Positions 21,039 through 32,913 of a stretch of DNA of 64,000 nucleotides are shown piece after piece. Numbering within the stretch: position 1 is the stretch's first letter; each line of letters opens with the position of its first letter. A program made the translations under genes and the position numbers. The stretch is from Echria macrotheca (Eukaryota > Ascomycota > Sordariomycetes > Sordariales > Schizotheciaceae): the NCBI GenBank assembly GCA_030411725.1, contig MU839839.1, positions 62,001 through 126,000 on the forward strand, in the 5' to 3' direction. Under the pieces are notes generated by a model. It saw nothing but the letters and a program-made list of their open reading frames with translations, had not been told where the DNA came from and searched no databases.

Positions 21039-24000
21039 ATGGGGTTCCGGTTCGGAAACGAGCTCGATGAGCTCGACGAAGCGCTTCTGAAGGTGCCCGT
21101 TAACGCTAACAAGAAACCTCAGCCGGACGAGAAGCCGCCGGTCGTCGGCGACAAGACCAAGGACAATGTCGATGAGAAGCCGGCCAAGGTCCGTCCCGAG
21201 AGGGAGGCCAACTTCAGCGACTACATCCGTGTCTTCACCTACGCCAAGCCGTTCGACTTCTTCCTCATGGCCGGGGCCATCATCGCGAGCATCGGCGCCG
21301 GTGTCACGCTTCCGTTGATGAACATCCTGTTCGGCAGGCTTATCGGAGGCTTCAACGCCTATGCGCTCCCCGGCGCTGAGTCGCAGAGCAGCTTCGAGGC
21401 CACCTTGGACAAGCTGGCCCTGTACATGTTTGCTCTGTTCATCGCCCGATTCGGCCTCGACTATATCCAAAAGTTTTGTTTCCGCTTGATCGGCATCCGC
21501 ATGTCTGCCGCGATCCGCCTCCACTACCTGAGGTCGTTGTTTGGCCAGACCATCCACGTGCTGGACTCGATGCCCTCGGGGGCCGCAGCGGCAACAATCA
21601 CGAGCACCGCCAACACGCTTCAACTTGGTATCTCGGAGAAGCTGGGCACTTTTGTCCAGTTTACCGCGACAATTATCGGCGCCATCATCATTGCCTTCAC
21701 ATACAGCTGGTCTCTGACGTTGGTTACGGCCTCTGTCATCTTGTTCATCCTCCTTGTCCTCTCGATCCTACTCCCTTTCATCATCAAGGGGCAGAGCAGG
21801 CTCACCAAGGCCGAAGCCAAGGGCAACTCGGTTGCAACTGAGGCTTTTGCTGGTATCCGCATGGTTACCTCTTGTGGCGCCGAGTCTCGAGTGGCGCGCC
21901 GATACGCCGAATGGGTCAGAAAGGCCCAGCAGGCCGCCCAATTCTCGTCTCCTTTCTTCTCAACCCAGTTCGGCCTTGTCTTCTTCGGTCTCTACGGCTC
22001 CTTTGCCTTGTCCTTTTGGTATGGTATCCATTCAGTCGCCGAACACCGCGTTGATGGCGTGGGGACCGTTCTGGTCGTGATGATGTCGGTTATGATCATG
22101 GTCATCTCGCTGGAGCGTATCTCGACGCCCCTGATTGCTGTGTCCAAGGCCATGGTAGCGGCGGCCGAGTTCTTCACCATAATCGATGCCCCCAAGCCTG
22201 CGACAGGCACCCTCAAGGACCCCGATGTGTCGGCAAACGTCGATATCGTCTTCAAGGACGTCTACTTCGCCTACCCCAGCCGACCGTCGAAGAAGGTTCT
22301 CGATGGACTCAACCTCACAATCTCGGCCGGTCTTAACACGGCTATCGTGGGGCCCAGCGGTTCTGGAAAGAGTACAATCGTGGGACTGGTTGAGGGCTGG
22401 TACACCTTGCACGACCAATATGTAGTTGCCAAGGCGATCGCAAAGGATAAGAAGAAGGACAAGAAAAAGAAGAAGGGAAAGAAGGAAGATAAGGAGGAGT
22501 CTGATGAGGAGGAGGAAGCTGCTGTCCAGCTGAACGCCGAGGAGGATATCGGCCCCCCTGTCGAGCTGAAGGGGACTATTGAAGTTGGCGGTGTGTCCCT
22601 GGATCAGGTGGACATGAAATGGTGGCGATCCCAAATCGGCCTTGTTCAGCAAGAGCCCTTCCTCTTCAACGACAGCATCTTCAACAACGTGGCGCACGGT
22701 CTGATTGGTAGCCAATGGGAAAGCGAACCCGAAGACGTCAAGCGGGAGCTCGTCAAGGAGGCCTGTGCCGAGAGCTTTGCTGACGAGTTCATCGACCGAC
22801 TGCCGGATGGTTACGACACACAGGTGGGCGATTCGGGTACCAAGCTCAGCGGCGGTCAGAGACAGCGCATTGCCATTGCCAGGAGCATCATCTCGAAGCC
22901 CAAGATTTTGATACTTGACGAAGCTACCTCGGCCATTGACGTTCGCGGCGAGCGTATAGTCCAGAAGGCGCTCGAGAGGGCATCCAAAGGCCGGACCACC
23001 ATCACTATCGCCCATCGCCTGTCTACCATCAAGAACGCCGACAGAATCTGTGTCTTGCAACACGGGAAAGTCGTCGAGAGCGGAACCCACGAGAGCTTGC
23101 TCGCTGATGAGGCCGGCGCATACTATGGCCTGGTACACGCGCAAAAGCTTTCCCTTGGTGACAGCGAGGGCGAGGAGCCTATGATGGAAGAAGACCTTGG
23201 TGCCATCTTGGCCCGTGAGAAGAGTGCCGCCAAATCGGAGACCGATTCCCGGAGACAAGCCGCGACATGGAAGGAGCGCAACCTGTTCAACGGCTTTGGA
23301 AAGCTATTGTGGGAGCAGAGAGACCACTGGCCCTTGTTTGCCATTGCCTTGTGCGGTGCCATGGCCGCCGGCGCAGCTGTGCCCTGCATGGCATATCTCT
23401 TCTCCAAGATTGTCGTCGTTTTTCAGGAGGCAATCGTCGGCGACATCGAAAGATTCATCGACGACGGAACATTCTGGTCCAAAATGTGGGCCATCTTTGC
23501 TGCCTGTATTGGCTTCAGCTACTTTACGACGACCTTCGCCTCGACCAGTGCCGAGAGCCGTGTGGCTGCGGCCTACCGGCAAGAGTATTTCGAGTCGATC
23601 CTCTTCCAAAAGACGGCTTACTTTGATCTGGAAGATAACGCCACCGGCCAGCTTACTTCGCGACTGGCTAGCGACCCCACAGCACTCAAGGAGCTGCTCG
23701 GAATCAATCTGATGATGATGCTCATCGGCATCTTCGGGTTGACCGGTGCTCTTATCATCTCGTTTGCCAATGGCTGGAAGCTTGCCCTGGTCGCCCTCTG
23801 TGTCACGGTGCCATTTGGCATTCTCGCCGGCTACTACCGGGTGCGGTACGAAATGCAGTTCAACGCCATGAACGAAGCCGTGTTTCAAGAGTCGTCCAAG
23901 TTTGGGGCAGAGTCCATCGGCGCCTTCCGCACCGTCACGGCTCTCGTCATGGAGGAATCCATCTGCAATCGCTACGACAGGCTTCTCAACGGACATGTCA

Positions 24001-25141
24001 TGGCGGCTTACAAAAAGGCTCGCTGGACGACCCTCGTCTTTGCCTATGCCGACTCGGTCAGTATGGCCTGCCAAGCGCTTATCTTTTGGTACGGGGGCCG
24101 TCTGCTTTCGAGCCGCGAGTACGATGTCACTGCCTTCCTCATTACCTACATGGCCGTCATCAACGGCGCCGAGGCCGCTGGTCAGTGGCTTAGTTTCGGA
24201 CCAAATGCGGCGCAGGCTTCGGCGGCGGCAAACCGCATTCTTGAAGCGCGTCAGTCTCGGATCCGCGATTCTGTCTCCACCGAGGAGCGTGTCCCCGACA
24301 CACGGGGCGGCGTCAAGATCGAGCTCAAGGACATCCACTTCAAATATCCGACACGCGACGTGTCCATCTTCAGGGGTCTTAACCTGACGATCGAGAAGGG
24401 TCAATTCGCCGCGCTCGTGGGTGCGTCGGGATCCGGCAAGACGTCGATTGTCAGTCTGCTCGAGCGGTTCTACGACCCGAGTCGGGGCCAGATTTTGTTC
24501 AACGGCAAGGACATCACCGAGATTAATGTGTACGAGTATCGCAAGCTGTTGTCTCTCGTGGCGCAGGAGCCGTCTCTGTTCCAGGGGACGATCCGGGAGA
24601 ATATCATGTTGGGTGTCGACCCGGACAAGGTGACGGACGAGCAGCTCCACCAGTGCTGTCGCGACGCCAACATCCACGAATTCATTGTTTCTCTTCCCGA
24701 GGGCTACAATACGAATATTGGCAGCCGCGGTGTTAGTCTCAGTGGCGGGCAGAAGCAGCGGCTCTCGATTGCGCGGGCGTTGATACGGGATCCGACTGTT
24801 TTGTTGTTGGACGAGGCGACGAGCTCGCTCGACTCTGGTATGTTTCTCATCTCGAGGGGTGTAGCTGTACTGACGTAAAACAGAAAGCGAGAAGCTCGTG
24901 CAGGCGGCGTTTGAGCGGGTGTCGAAGGGACGGACGACGATTGCGGTGGCGCACCGTCTTGCGACGATCCAAAAGGCCGACATTATCTATGTTTTGGGCG
25001 AGGGCAAGGTGTTGGAGAAGGGGAGCCACGCCGAGCTACTGAGGCAGAAGGGGGTGTATTGGCATATGGTGAGTTTTTGGTCCGAATTCAGAGAAGTGAT
25101 GCTAACGTGAACAGTGTCATAACCAAGCCCTGGATAGGTAA
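21039..25141 (+). CDS. Full-size ABC transporter, ABCB (P-glycoprotein/Ste6-like)
   Basis: Membrane exporter with TMD-NBD-TMD-NBD order, using ATP to move hydrophobic substrates, possibly drugs, toxins or a pheromone. Exons: 21039-24837, 24884-25068, 25115-25141, giving 1336 aa, normal for a full ABCB protein. NBD1: Walker A GPSGSGKST near residue 437, signature LSGGQRQR near 601, then ILILDEATSAID and the switch His in AHRLS. NBD2: Walker A GASGSGKTS near 1127, signature LSGGQKQR near 1232, VLLLDEATSSLDS, and AHRLATI from the second exon. NBD1 has an insert of about 60 residues after Walker A, very rich in Lys then Glu (KDKKKDKKKKKGKK), where other ABCB proteins run directly into the Q-loop region. 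The Q-loop itself (GLVQQEPFLFN) is intact. The substrate cannot be read from sequence. The exon joins restore SLDSESEKLVQAAF and WHMCHNQALDR. Confidence 0.95.
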
Positions 25142-25823
25142 CAGGCATAATCTCTAGTGGTGGAGGTGGCCGGAAGGCTGCTGTGTACAATTTTGGATTT
25201 ACGTTTGGAATTGGATACCCTCGCAACTGATGGCGCTACGCATTATTTTCTATCTAATACTTCTGTATTCTCGGCTCACACGAGCACTACGCTGTCACAC
25301 AGCACATAGCTGGGATGGATGGGTGGAAGGAATAAACATTCCGACTCGGGACTTGTATATCAATCCCCATTCTAGCATACCAACCCACTCTACTTTTGCA
25401 TGGCAATTTTGAACAAGTCTTGATGCGTTCATCGATGCTTGAGACGGGAAGGATGGGAGGTTTGCTTGGTTGGCTTATCTCCTTATCTCGCAGCGCGGTT
25501 ACAAGAGGATGGCATTCTGCCATGGGCCTCGGAGAAGGTCATCGTGCATGGAGGGAGATCTAGAACTTTGGGCTCTAGTGCGTGGGGTTTCTGCATCTCC
25601 GAGGGTGTGTGTCTTGTGTTTCTCCTTCGCAGCTTTCTATCATGCTGGTTTCCTTTTTTCTTTTTTTCTTCTCTTTCTCTTCTGTTTCAGCCATGCTTTG
25701 GAGGCGGTGATAAGTTTATACTTGGTCTTTTCAACACGGGTCCCCCATTGAATCAGTTAACTCTTTCGTTCTGGGATCTGTTGATAGGTGCCACTCCTAG
25801 CTGCGAGAGCCGTATAAGTGATA
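25142..25823. other. Intergenic
   Basis: A 682-nt gap between two plus-strand genes, with T-rich runs near 25650-25690. It presumably holds the ABC transporter 3' UTR and the dehydrogenase promoter. No other feature is seen. Confidence 0.45.
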
Positions 25824-27125
25824 ATGGACTCGACCGAGGATTTCAGCCCATATCGCCCGGATGGAAAACTGGTGAGTTCACACCTCTCTACAAGTTTTTA
25901 TGTCCTGTCATGACCGACTTACCCGAGATAGTACGGATTTGTGTGCGTCGTGACGGGCGCGTCCCAGCCAGTTGGTCAGGCCATCATCGAAGAGCTCGCT
26001 GGTACGTTTTAGCAATCCCACCTTAGGTAGACATGCAAACTAACAGCCCAAGCTCACGGCGCGGCCTCCATCTACGGTACTTATTACTTACCTCTTCCAC
26101 TCCTATCATGTTTCGGGTACTGACAAAAACAACAGCCTGCGACAAAACAGCGACCCCCTCAACGTTTTCCCTCCTAACCGCCTCCCTCGCAACATCGGCA
26201 CCCAACACAAAACTAATCCCCTACCCCTTCGACGTAACCTCAGAAGAAGAAACCCTCGCCCTGATCGACGAGATCCTCGCCGCCTTCGGCCGCCTCGACG
26301 TCTGGGTCTCGTCGTCATCCCTCCTCGGCCCGGCCTCGATCCACGACACGACCGCCGACTCAGTACACGCCTGTCTGGCCGCGCACTCGCTCGCGCCGCT
26401 CTTCGCGCTGAAGCACGCGCCGCCGGCCATGGCCAAGCTGCTGACGACCAAGCGGGGGTACCCCAACGCTGCGCCCAAGACACAAAAATACGGCAGCATC
26501 ATTGTGGTGGGCAGCGTGGCCTCGACGTACGGCGGCTGCTGGGGCCCCGCGTACACCGTCAGCGCGCACGCGGCGCTGGGCGTCGTGCGCGCCGGCGTCG
26601 CGGTGCTCAAGGGCACCGGGGTCAGAATCAATGCCATCGCGGCGGGCCAGATCGATGTCGGGATTGATTTGAAGGGTATGGATATGCGCGGCATGAGCGA
26701 CCAGTTCCCGCCTGCGAGGCTGCAGGAGCGGAGCGCGATCGAGACGAGTATCGGGCTCGAGAGGGCGGGGAGGCCGCAGGAGGTTGCGCGGGTTGCTGGT
26801 ATGTGACACTCGGATCGGATGCGATTTATTCCCCCTTCGTTGTGATCATATTTGAGCTGTCTCGGGATGTGCAGAGTTCTTGAAGCCGAGATATGGGTCG
26901 CTTCCCCCCCCCCGAAGAAGCAAGAAGCTAATCCAATCTACCCACAGGGTTTCTGGCGAGCGGGTTTTCGTCGTATGTGACGGGGGCGAACTTGGTTGTT
27001 GATGGGGGTGCTTCGTGAGTTTTTTTTTCCTTTTCTTTTTCTGTAGTCTCTCATAAGATGAGACAAAACTAACACAGAGACCCAAAACAAACAGAGCCAT
27101 GAATCCCATGACCATTCCCATCTGA
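25824..27125 (+). CDS. Short-chain dehydrogenase/reductase with degenerate catalytic motif
   Basis: Rossmann-fold SDR protein of 302 aa. Exons: 25824-25871, 25932-26001, 26047-26076, 26136-26798, 26948-27014, 27095-27125. The cofactor motif is VCVVTGASQPVGQAIIEELA, followed by FDVTSEEETLALIDEILAAF, GRLDVWVSSSSLLGP (where most SDRs have NNAG) and SIIVVGSVASTYGG. In the active-site position it reads AYTVSAHAALGV: the Tyr is present, but the Lys of YxxxK is Ala. The end ASGFSSYVTGANLVVDGGAS is typical of the family. The fold is clear, but activity is doubtful, and the substrate is unknown. The last exon could instead start at 27078 with a different short tail. The gene sits head-to-tail with cytidine deaminase, with no evident link. 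Confidence 0.85.
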
Positions 27126-27635
27126 ATCTGATGACCTCACTGAGCGTTCCAGCAGGGGTATTATGCCGATACTAAGCTTGCGATAAGCATGGCGGGGGCG
27201 GGGTCGTTATCCGTACACAACTTCCGATTGCGTCCCGGACTTCGGTCAGCTCCGGACGCTGCGGAAAGGCGGAAGAGACGAGAGTTTACGGGCGTATATA
27301 TAAAACAAAGCCAGGAAAGGAAGGGTGTTGAAAAGTTGAAAACAAATAACGAATTGGGTTTTGTTTTTCTATCACTTTTTACCATCCGAGATACATACAC
27401 TAACAGCTGGACACCACTACTCACTGTCCCCCCTTCTTATTCAAGATTCAACCAAGCAAACCCGTCCTCGGTTCAACACCAACCACCTCACCTCACCTCA
27501 CCTCTCACCATCAGGCTACTTGAGCCAAACCCACCGCATCCCATCCCACGCCATTCACCCATCCCCATTCCACCCATCACCATCCATCACAACAAAAAAA
27601 AAACCACAAAACAACTACAAATAATACCCCCAAAA
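27126..27635. other. Intergenic: cytidine deaminase 5' region
   Basis: A 510-nt gap. A TATA-like TATATATAAAA lies near 27295-27305, and a pyrimidine-rich leader with CCTCA repeats (about 27484-27503) precedes the next ATG. This looks like a promoter and 5' UTR. Confidence 0.45.
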
Positions 27636-28357
27636 ATGACACCAGAATACCACCCCCCCACCACCCCCTGCACTTCCTCCCCCCTCCTCGCCCCCCTCCT
27701 AACCCCCCTCGAATTCACAATCCTCCACACCCTCTCGGTAGCCGCAAAATCCACCTCCTACAGTCCGTACTCCTCCTTCCGCGTAGGCTGCGCCCTCCTC
27801 ACCTCTTCCGGAGAATACATCACCGGCGCCAACGTCGAGAACGCGAGCTACCCCGTGACGACGTGCGCCGAGCGCGTCGCGTTCTGCACCGCTATTGTCC
27901 AGGGGCACAGAGGCTTTAAAGCCGTGGCTGTTGCGACCGACACCGACAGGCCGGCTAGTCCGTGCGGCATGTGTCGGCAGTGTATTCGCGAGTTTTGTGA
28001 TCTCGGGATTCCGGTGGTTATGTTTGATGGGGCGGGGGGGTGGAGTGTTGCTACTTTGGAGCAGGTATGTTTTATTTCTCTCTTTTTTTTTTTTTTTTTT
28101 TCATTTTGTATGTATGGGTGGGTTGTGTTTGTTGTTGTTGTTGGAGGAGGGATGTAATATGTTGAGGAGGGTGTTGTTTTTGGCAAATGTGTTTGTGTGT
28201 TTGAGTTTGAGTTAGAGAGAGAGACAGGGAGGATTTGGGTGTCGATGAACTGACTGATAACTGACAAAAAAAATAGTTGTTGCCCATGTCGTTTGGACCC
28301 GAGGCCCTGGGGGTGACGGCGCAGACTGGGACTGCGGTTGCTGAGAAAAAGGAATGA
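27636..28357 (+). CDS. CDD1: Cytidine deaminase
   Basis: Zinc enzyme of pyrimidine salvage that converts cytidine and deoxycytidine to uridine forms. Two exons, 27636-28064 and 28277-28357, give 169 aa, slightly longer than usual because of a Pro/Thr-rich N-terminus (TPEYHPPTTPCTSSPLLAPL). Substrate-binding YSPYSSFRVGCALLT is followed by GANVENASYPVTTCAERVAF, with the zinc Cys and proton-shuttling Glu in CAE. PCGMCRQCIREF brings the other two zinc cysteines. The 211-nt intron is long for this window and carries a long T run just after its donor. The second exon supplies LLPMSFGPEALGV, the expected family C-terminus. Confidence 0.95.
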
Positions 28358-28918
28358 ACCGACCAAGATGTCTAAATGGATGGTGGGATTTAACGACGGG
28401 GACTGGCTTGTGGATGTCGGTGAACGGGGCGGATGCTCCAGGAGGACAGGTCGGGCTCCCGAAGAGAAGTGAATCAAGCAGATATTTTGGACGGGTGGGC
28501 TTCATGGGGTTGATAATAATGGGAGTGGCTGTACGAACCGGACCGGCCATGGAAAAAGTGGCATCTAATGGGCTACAAGGCCGTGTTGGGATTCACACAG
28601 ACCGAGTTAGCGATCTAAACACAGAAGTGTGGATGGGATGAAGCTCGACAGTTATCACCGGGAACCGTAATTCCGCTTACACTCAAGATCGGCTCAAAAG
28701 ATAGGTTCAGCAAACGGGTCTCCTTTCTTCATAGTCTCCCACATTAAACACAGTCTCGGACATAGATCTGTAATAAATGGTATATTCGCTCCGACCCATG
28801 CAGTCGTCCCATGCAGAGTTGTGATCATGACCGGTCCCCAAAGAAAACTCCAAAACCCACAGTCCAGTCCAGATCCGCTCAGCCCAGCTCAGTCAGTCTG
28901 ATTCCAACCAAGTACTCC
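28358..28918. other. Intergenic between convergent genes
   Basis: A 561-nt gap holding the 3' ends of the convergent cytidine deaminase and FYVE-RING genes. No further gene or repeat is seen. Confidence 0.5.
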
Positions 28919-30825
28919 TCAATACCCAAAGTCCTCATGCTGATGCATAGGACACCGCCCCGGGTGCCGTTCCCACCACGCATCAATGCACGCCCGATGA
29001 AACCGACACAAACACTCCAGCCGTGCCATGCCAACTCCCACCTCAAACTCCTCAAGACATATACTACACTCCGCCGAGTCGACACAGTCTTTCTCTGTCG
29101 CGATATACGGAAACATGCCCGTCCGACGCGGCGCCACCGTCCCGCCGCCCCCACCCGACGATGGCCCTGCGCCGCCGCTATATGAGCTGTGGGATGTGAT
29201 GCAGCTGGTGATGTGGGCCTCGCGGAGTGTCTCGTAGTTTTGCAGGCTCCGAGCCGGCAGCTCCCTGTGGCACACCGGACACTCATCCTCCTCGGCAATC
29301 GGAGGCGGCCGCGACTGCGACTGCTGATGTGAGCCGGGAAGTGGAGGCAGTGGCTGTTGTCCCGGCAGCGGAGGTAGCTGCGATGAGAGACGCTGAGCAA
29401 GGTGGTGCGTCAAGACACCTCTCCTGGCCAACCTGTCGAACTGTGCTGCATTGGCAGAAGCTCGAAGTGCGTTGGCCTCCGCTTGAGTGGCACTGGAATT
29501 ATTGCCCGGGTAGTATCCTGACACCGGTGGCGTGCCTGATAGAATGCGGTCCTCGATCGGACGCTGGTTATATGCAGGAGCAGAACTCTGCGACGAAGAT
29601 CCAAGTCGTGGTACCTGCTTTCATTTGTTAACATCGGCGGATATGCCTGGCCTTCTCAGCACTTACCATTGTGGCGCTCCTGCTCCTTACATGGGCGTCA
29701 CTCTGAGTATCACCACCAAAGTAGGAGCTCCACCGGTTCGAAGGACCGGCACTCATCCCCAACCCGCTCTGAGACCGTGAGTGGCCTCCCTGAGCCTGTG
29801 GCGGCGTTATATTCGGGTCGGGCACACATGGGTTGCAAAGTCGGACCCGTTCTCCGCCAAACTGCGATTGGAAATCCAAGGTGCCATCGGCGAGGAAAGA
29901 CGGTGGATACCTTGGGAGTGACGGCTGCACCCAGGGGGGCTGTACGATATACTGGTAAGGAATCGTTATACGGTGCGGCGAGCAAGCATTACAAACCACA
30001 CGCCCGCATTTTCTATGCATATCAGTAAAGCCCAGACAAACACCCACTAAACACGTACCGACAATGATGCTTCCTGACAAAGATGCTGAATTGAGTCAGA
30101 CAAATAGGGCAATATGTAACCTCTGCATCCGGCTGCCACCTTGGGAGTGTGAATTCCGGAGCTGCAGGTCCCTGAATCGGTTGTCTCTGTGCCCGCAGGT
30201 CCCGAACTATTATGCCGGCCCGCAGATCGAGCAAAACGTCCGAGTCTCCATCCCTTCTAAATGTGTTGCGAGCCGCCACCGGCTGTCTTTGATCGTCATC
30301 TCGGCTGGCAACCGGGGAGCTGGGGATAAGAAGTGGATTCCCAGCGGTACCCGGCTCTCTATCCCTCGGTGGTGGTGTAGGACCTCTCTCGACAACGGTC
30401 GGGGGAACCGAGGCTTCGCCGCTCTGGCCCCTGGGATGGCTGCTTATCGGGGACGCATCCCTCGGCTCGGCGTGATCTGGAGAGCTAGAAATCTCGACAT
30501 CGGGACTAGCAGGCTGGTACTGGGCCATCACTGCCCTCTCGGCCGCCGCTTCCCTCTCGGCCAAGTCCAAATCGATGGGCTCCCGCCAGACAGTATGCCC
30601 GGGGCAGTCGAAATACCGCTCGCACTCGCCGTCGTGGAATAATTCGTTGCGGAACCTGCACACCGCGTGAGGCTGGTCGGAACCGCGGTCATGGTCGTCG
30701 CCACCAGGCCCGAGTCGAGCTCCCTCTCGGGGAAACGAGCTCTCGGATGCCGAGTCGGAGTCGCTGCTGAGCTCTATGGGGTTATCGCGGGAGGATCCGC
30801 CTCCGCCGCCGTCACGGGAAGCCAT
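28919..30825 (-). CDS. FYVE and RING-finger protein, Pib1-like E3 ubiquitin ligase
   Basis: Protein of 602 aa from exons 30825-30059, 30012-29667 and 29614-28919. After a low-complexity, acidic N-terminal third comes a FYVE-type zinc finger (CPICLTQFSIFVRKHHCRKC, then GRVVCNACSPHRITIP, and RVRLCNPC). It contains the R-K-H-H-C-R basic patch that binds PI3P on endosomes and vacuoles. About 30 extra residues sit between its fourth and last zinc pairs. Next is a short C-C-H-C finger (CPVCHRELPARSL, HITSCITSH), then a C-terminal RING (CSICLEEFEVGVGMARLEC, FHRACIDAWW, CPMH). FYVE plus RING is the architecture of yeast Pib1, an endosomal/vacuolar E3; the same role is inferred. The exon 1/2 join falls inside the RKHHCRKC motif and restores it exactly. 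Confidence 0.9.
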
Positions 30826-32913
30826 GGCTGGGCATGGAGGGAGCTCCGTGGCCTTGAAGAGTGGCGTCGATCGGGTGTCGTGTGCCTCTCGCGTGTGCGC
30901 GGGGGAGATGGAAACGCGTTCGAGGTCGGATTATGCGAGACGCGAGAGATTCAAGATTTGGAGCTCCAGGGAGGATGGGATGCCGGCGAGGCTGGCGAGG
31001 AATGGCGAAAGTAAGAAAAGCTTTCGAAGGGTTGCGCGAGGCGTCGTTGCTCGCGAGAGTCTGTCGTCACGGCACGCCCCACCCAGCTGGAACTGCTAGA
31101 TGCGAGACTCGGAAGCTGTCGGCCGAGTTAGAAGTGTCGAAGCAGCGAGATCGGGTCGGGGCGAGGCGAGGATGCAGCTGAGGAAATCAGCTGTGGAATC
31201 GCTGGCGCCTGGTTCGGAGCCTCGTGTGACAAAGGTGTGTCGAGATAACTAAGGTAGCTTCTATCTAGCCTTGACCCTGGGGAAGTTGCCTTATCGCCGT
31301 GCTGTGGGCCGCCACCCCGCCTTCAGCACCCCTCCAGGCTAGGAAGTGGATGACAAACGAAATGACGGACCCCGAACACCATCGCAGTGGCACAACGCCC
31401 ATGTCAGCTATTTACAGGCCTTTTGCTGCGTTTTGCAAGAAGGAGAAAAGCGTTTGTCTTGTTCAGATCAGCGTTTTGGAAGACCTACATCTCCTCCGGG
31501 TTCTTGCCTGCCATCAGGTTCAGGGGCTAAATTTAGGGACTGAGTTGGTTGAAGGACGGCCGAAACTGCATTAGGTATCTTTCACCTACCATGCACTAAC
31601 ATGTCCGTCTTTCTCCCGTTGCCTCTCCATAGTCCGACATCCAGTGCAAATATCCCGCTACTGCGGATCTGTTCTCGGTGGGACATTCTTGTCCCGTCCA
31701 AAACGACGCCACTGGCTTCGCTCCCACACTCCGGGGGTTGTTGCCGTTGGAATCCTTGTTGACAAGCTCAGGGATGGGAAGAAGGTGAATGAGTGCTTCC
31801 CCTTTCCACGGCCAGCAACACTCTCGCTGTGGTCCTTGCCATGAACGAAGATGCCCCACTGGCAGTTGCGCTGGCCTGGAGTTTCCAAAGATAGGCGTGC
31901 CTGTGACATTCCACGGCATCTAATATTCTCCGGGAGGTCCTCTTCCTCCTCTCGAAAACCCTCTGAAGATGGGAAAGAGGTCTGCTCATCTTCAAGATAT
32001 GCAGATTCCCAACACTTGTGATCGCTCTTTCCTCAACCTAGCGTGGAAAAACCTTCTCCATCGTCCCGGCGAAGGTGCCTCTTGCGCTAGAACGCCGGTT
32101 GGATCCTTTCACATGCGCATTCGGACACTTGAGCCTTCCATGCCGGAAGACGCATGCGAGAAAGACGCATGTGACGGCAGATGCTCTGGTTGAACATGTG
32201 AGGCCTCGAGGATGGGTATATATACCGCCCTCCGCCCCGTCTCTTGTCCATCTCATTCAGCGACAGCACCGCACCACACCACCCCGGCGAGGAAGATACA
32301 CACCGACGACGAATGCCCGCAATAATAGGGGTACACCGACCTGACGTTCCCGGTACTCAGCCGTTAATCCTTTACCTCGCGCAGAGACGCAGCCCACGAG
32401 GGTACCCATACCGACCACACCCGTAACCTCCTGGATGCGGATCGATCTCCGGCGCTTATTCATGGCGGAAACAGCTTTCGAGTTCATCCTCTTCCCTCGG
32501 GGGCAAAACGAGCGCCAGAGGGATACGGAGAAAATCAGGAACAGTGTGGAATGTCTCTATCACGCATTTAAGGCCGCCGCATGTTCATCCAGCACGGAAT
32601 CCCCTCGACTACCAGGCATCGTGGAACATGTTGTTCAAACAACATGAAAGTAGCACACAGCATCCCCAGCGCCGAATTCCTACCCAACAACGTTAGCTAC
32701 CCCCGCGACCAACGATCCGCATACCGCAAGACTTACACCGCGCTGTATCTCCCAAAAAGCCGGCACAGACGGCCTAGAATCCGTTTGGTGATGATACCGC
32801 GGTCTTTGCCGACGAAGAACATAGCCCATATACCGCGCTCTCCGTTTCCTCGCCGATTCTTTTCTCCCCACGTTAGCCGTCAACTTATTCCGTCATTCAA
32901 CACCACTATCAAG
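30826..32913. other. Gene-poor region, left part
   Basis: About 2.1 kb upstream of the FYVE-RING gene with no supported gene. It holds a TATATATA at 32217-32224, and at 32305-32364 a stretch similar to the gene at 51.1 kb (listed separately). Other frames are short and conflicting. Confidence 0.4.
32305..32364 (+). pseudogene. Relic with similarity to the 51.1-kb hypothetical gene
   Basis: This 60-nt stretch matches 51667-51726 at about 40 of 60 positions without gaps, and 25 of 29 in the core. Many of the differences are transitions. In the matching frame it reads TNARNNRGTPT against ENAGNDRGTPK, preceded in both by an Arg-rich PxRR stretch and Tyr. It then meets a TGA. It looks like a decayed fragment of a paralogue; chance similarity is not excluded. 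Confidence 0.4.

Noticed and set aside
23304..24983. 559-codon open frame on the minus strand opposite the ABC transporter, and a 408-codon one at 22032-23258
   Set aside because: Both are antisense shadows of a GC-rich coding gene whose domains are certain; neither has a recognisable domain.
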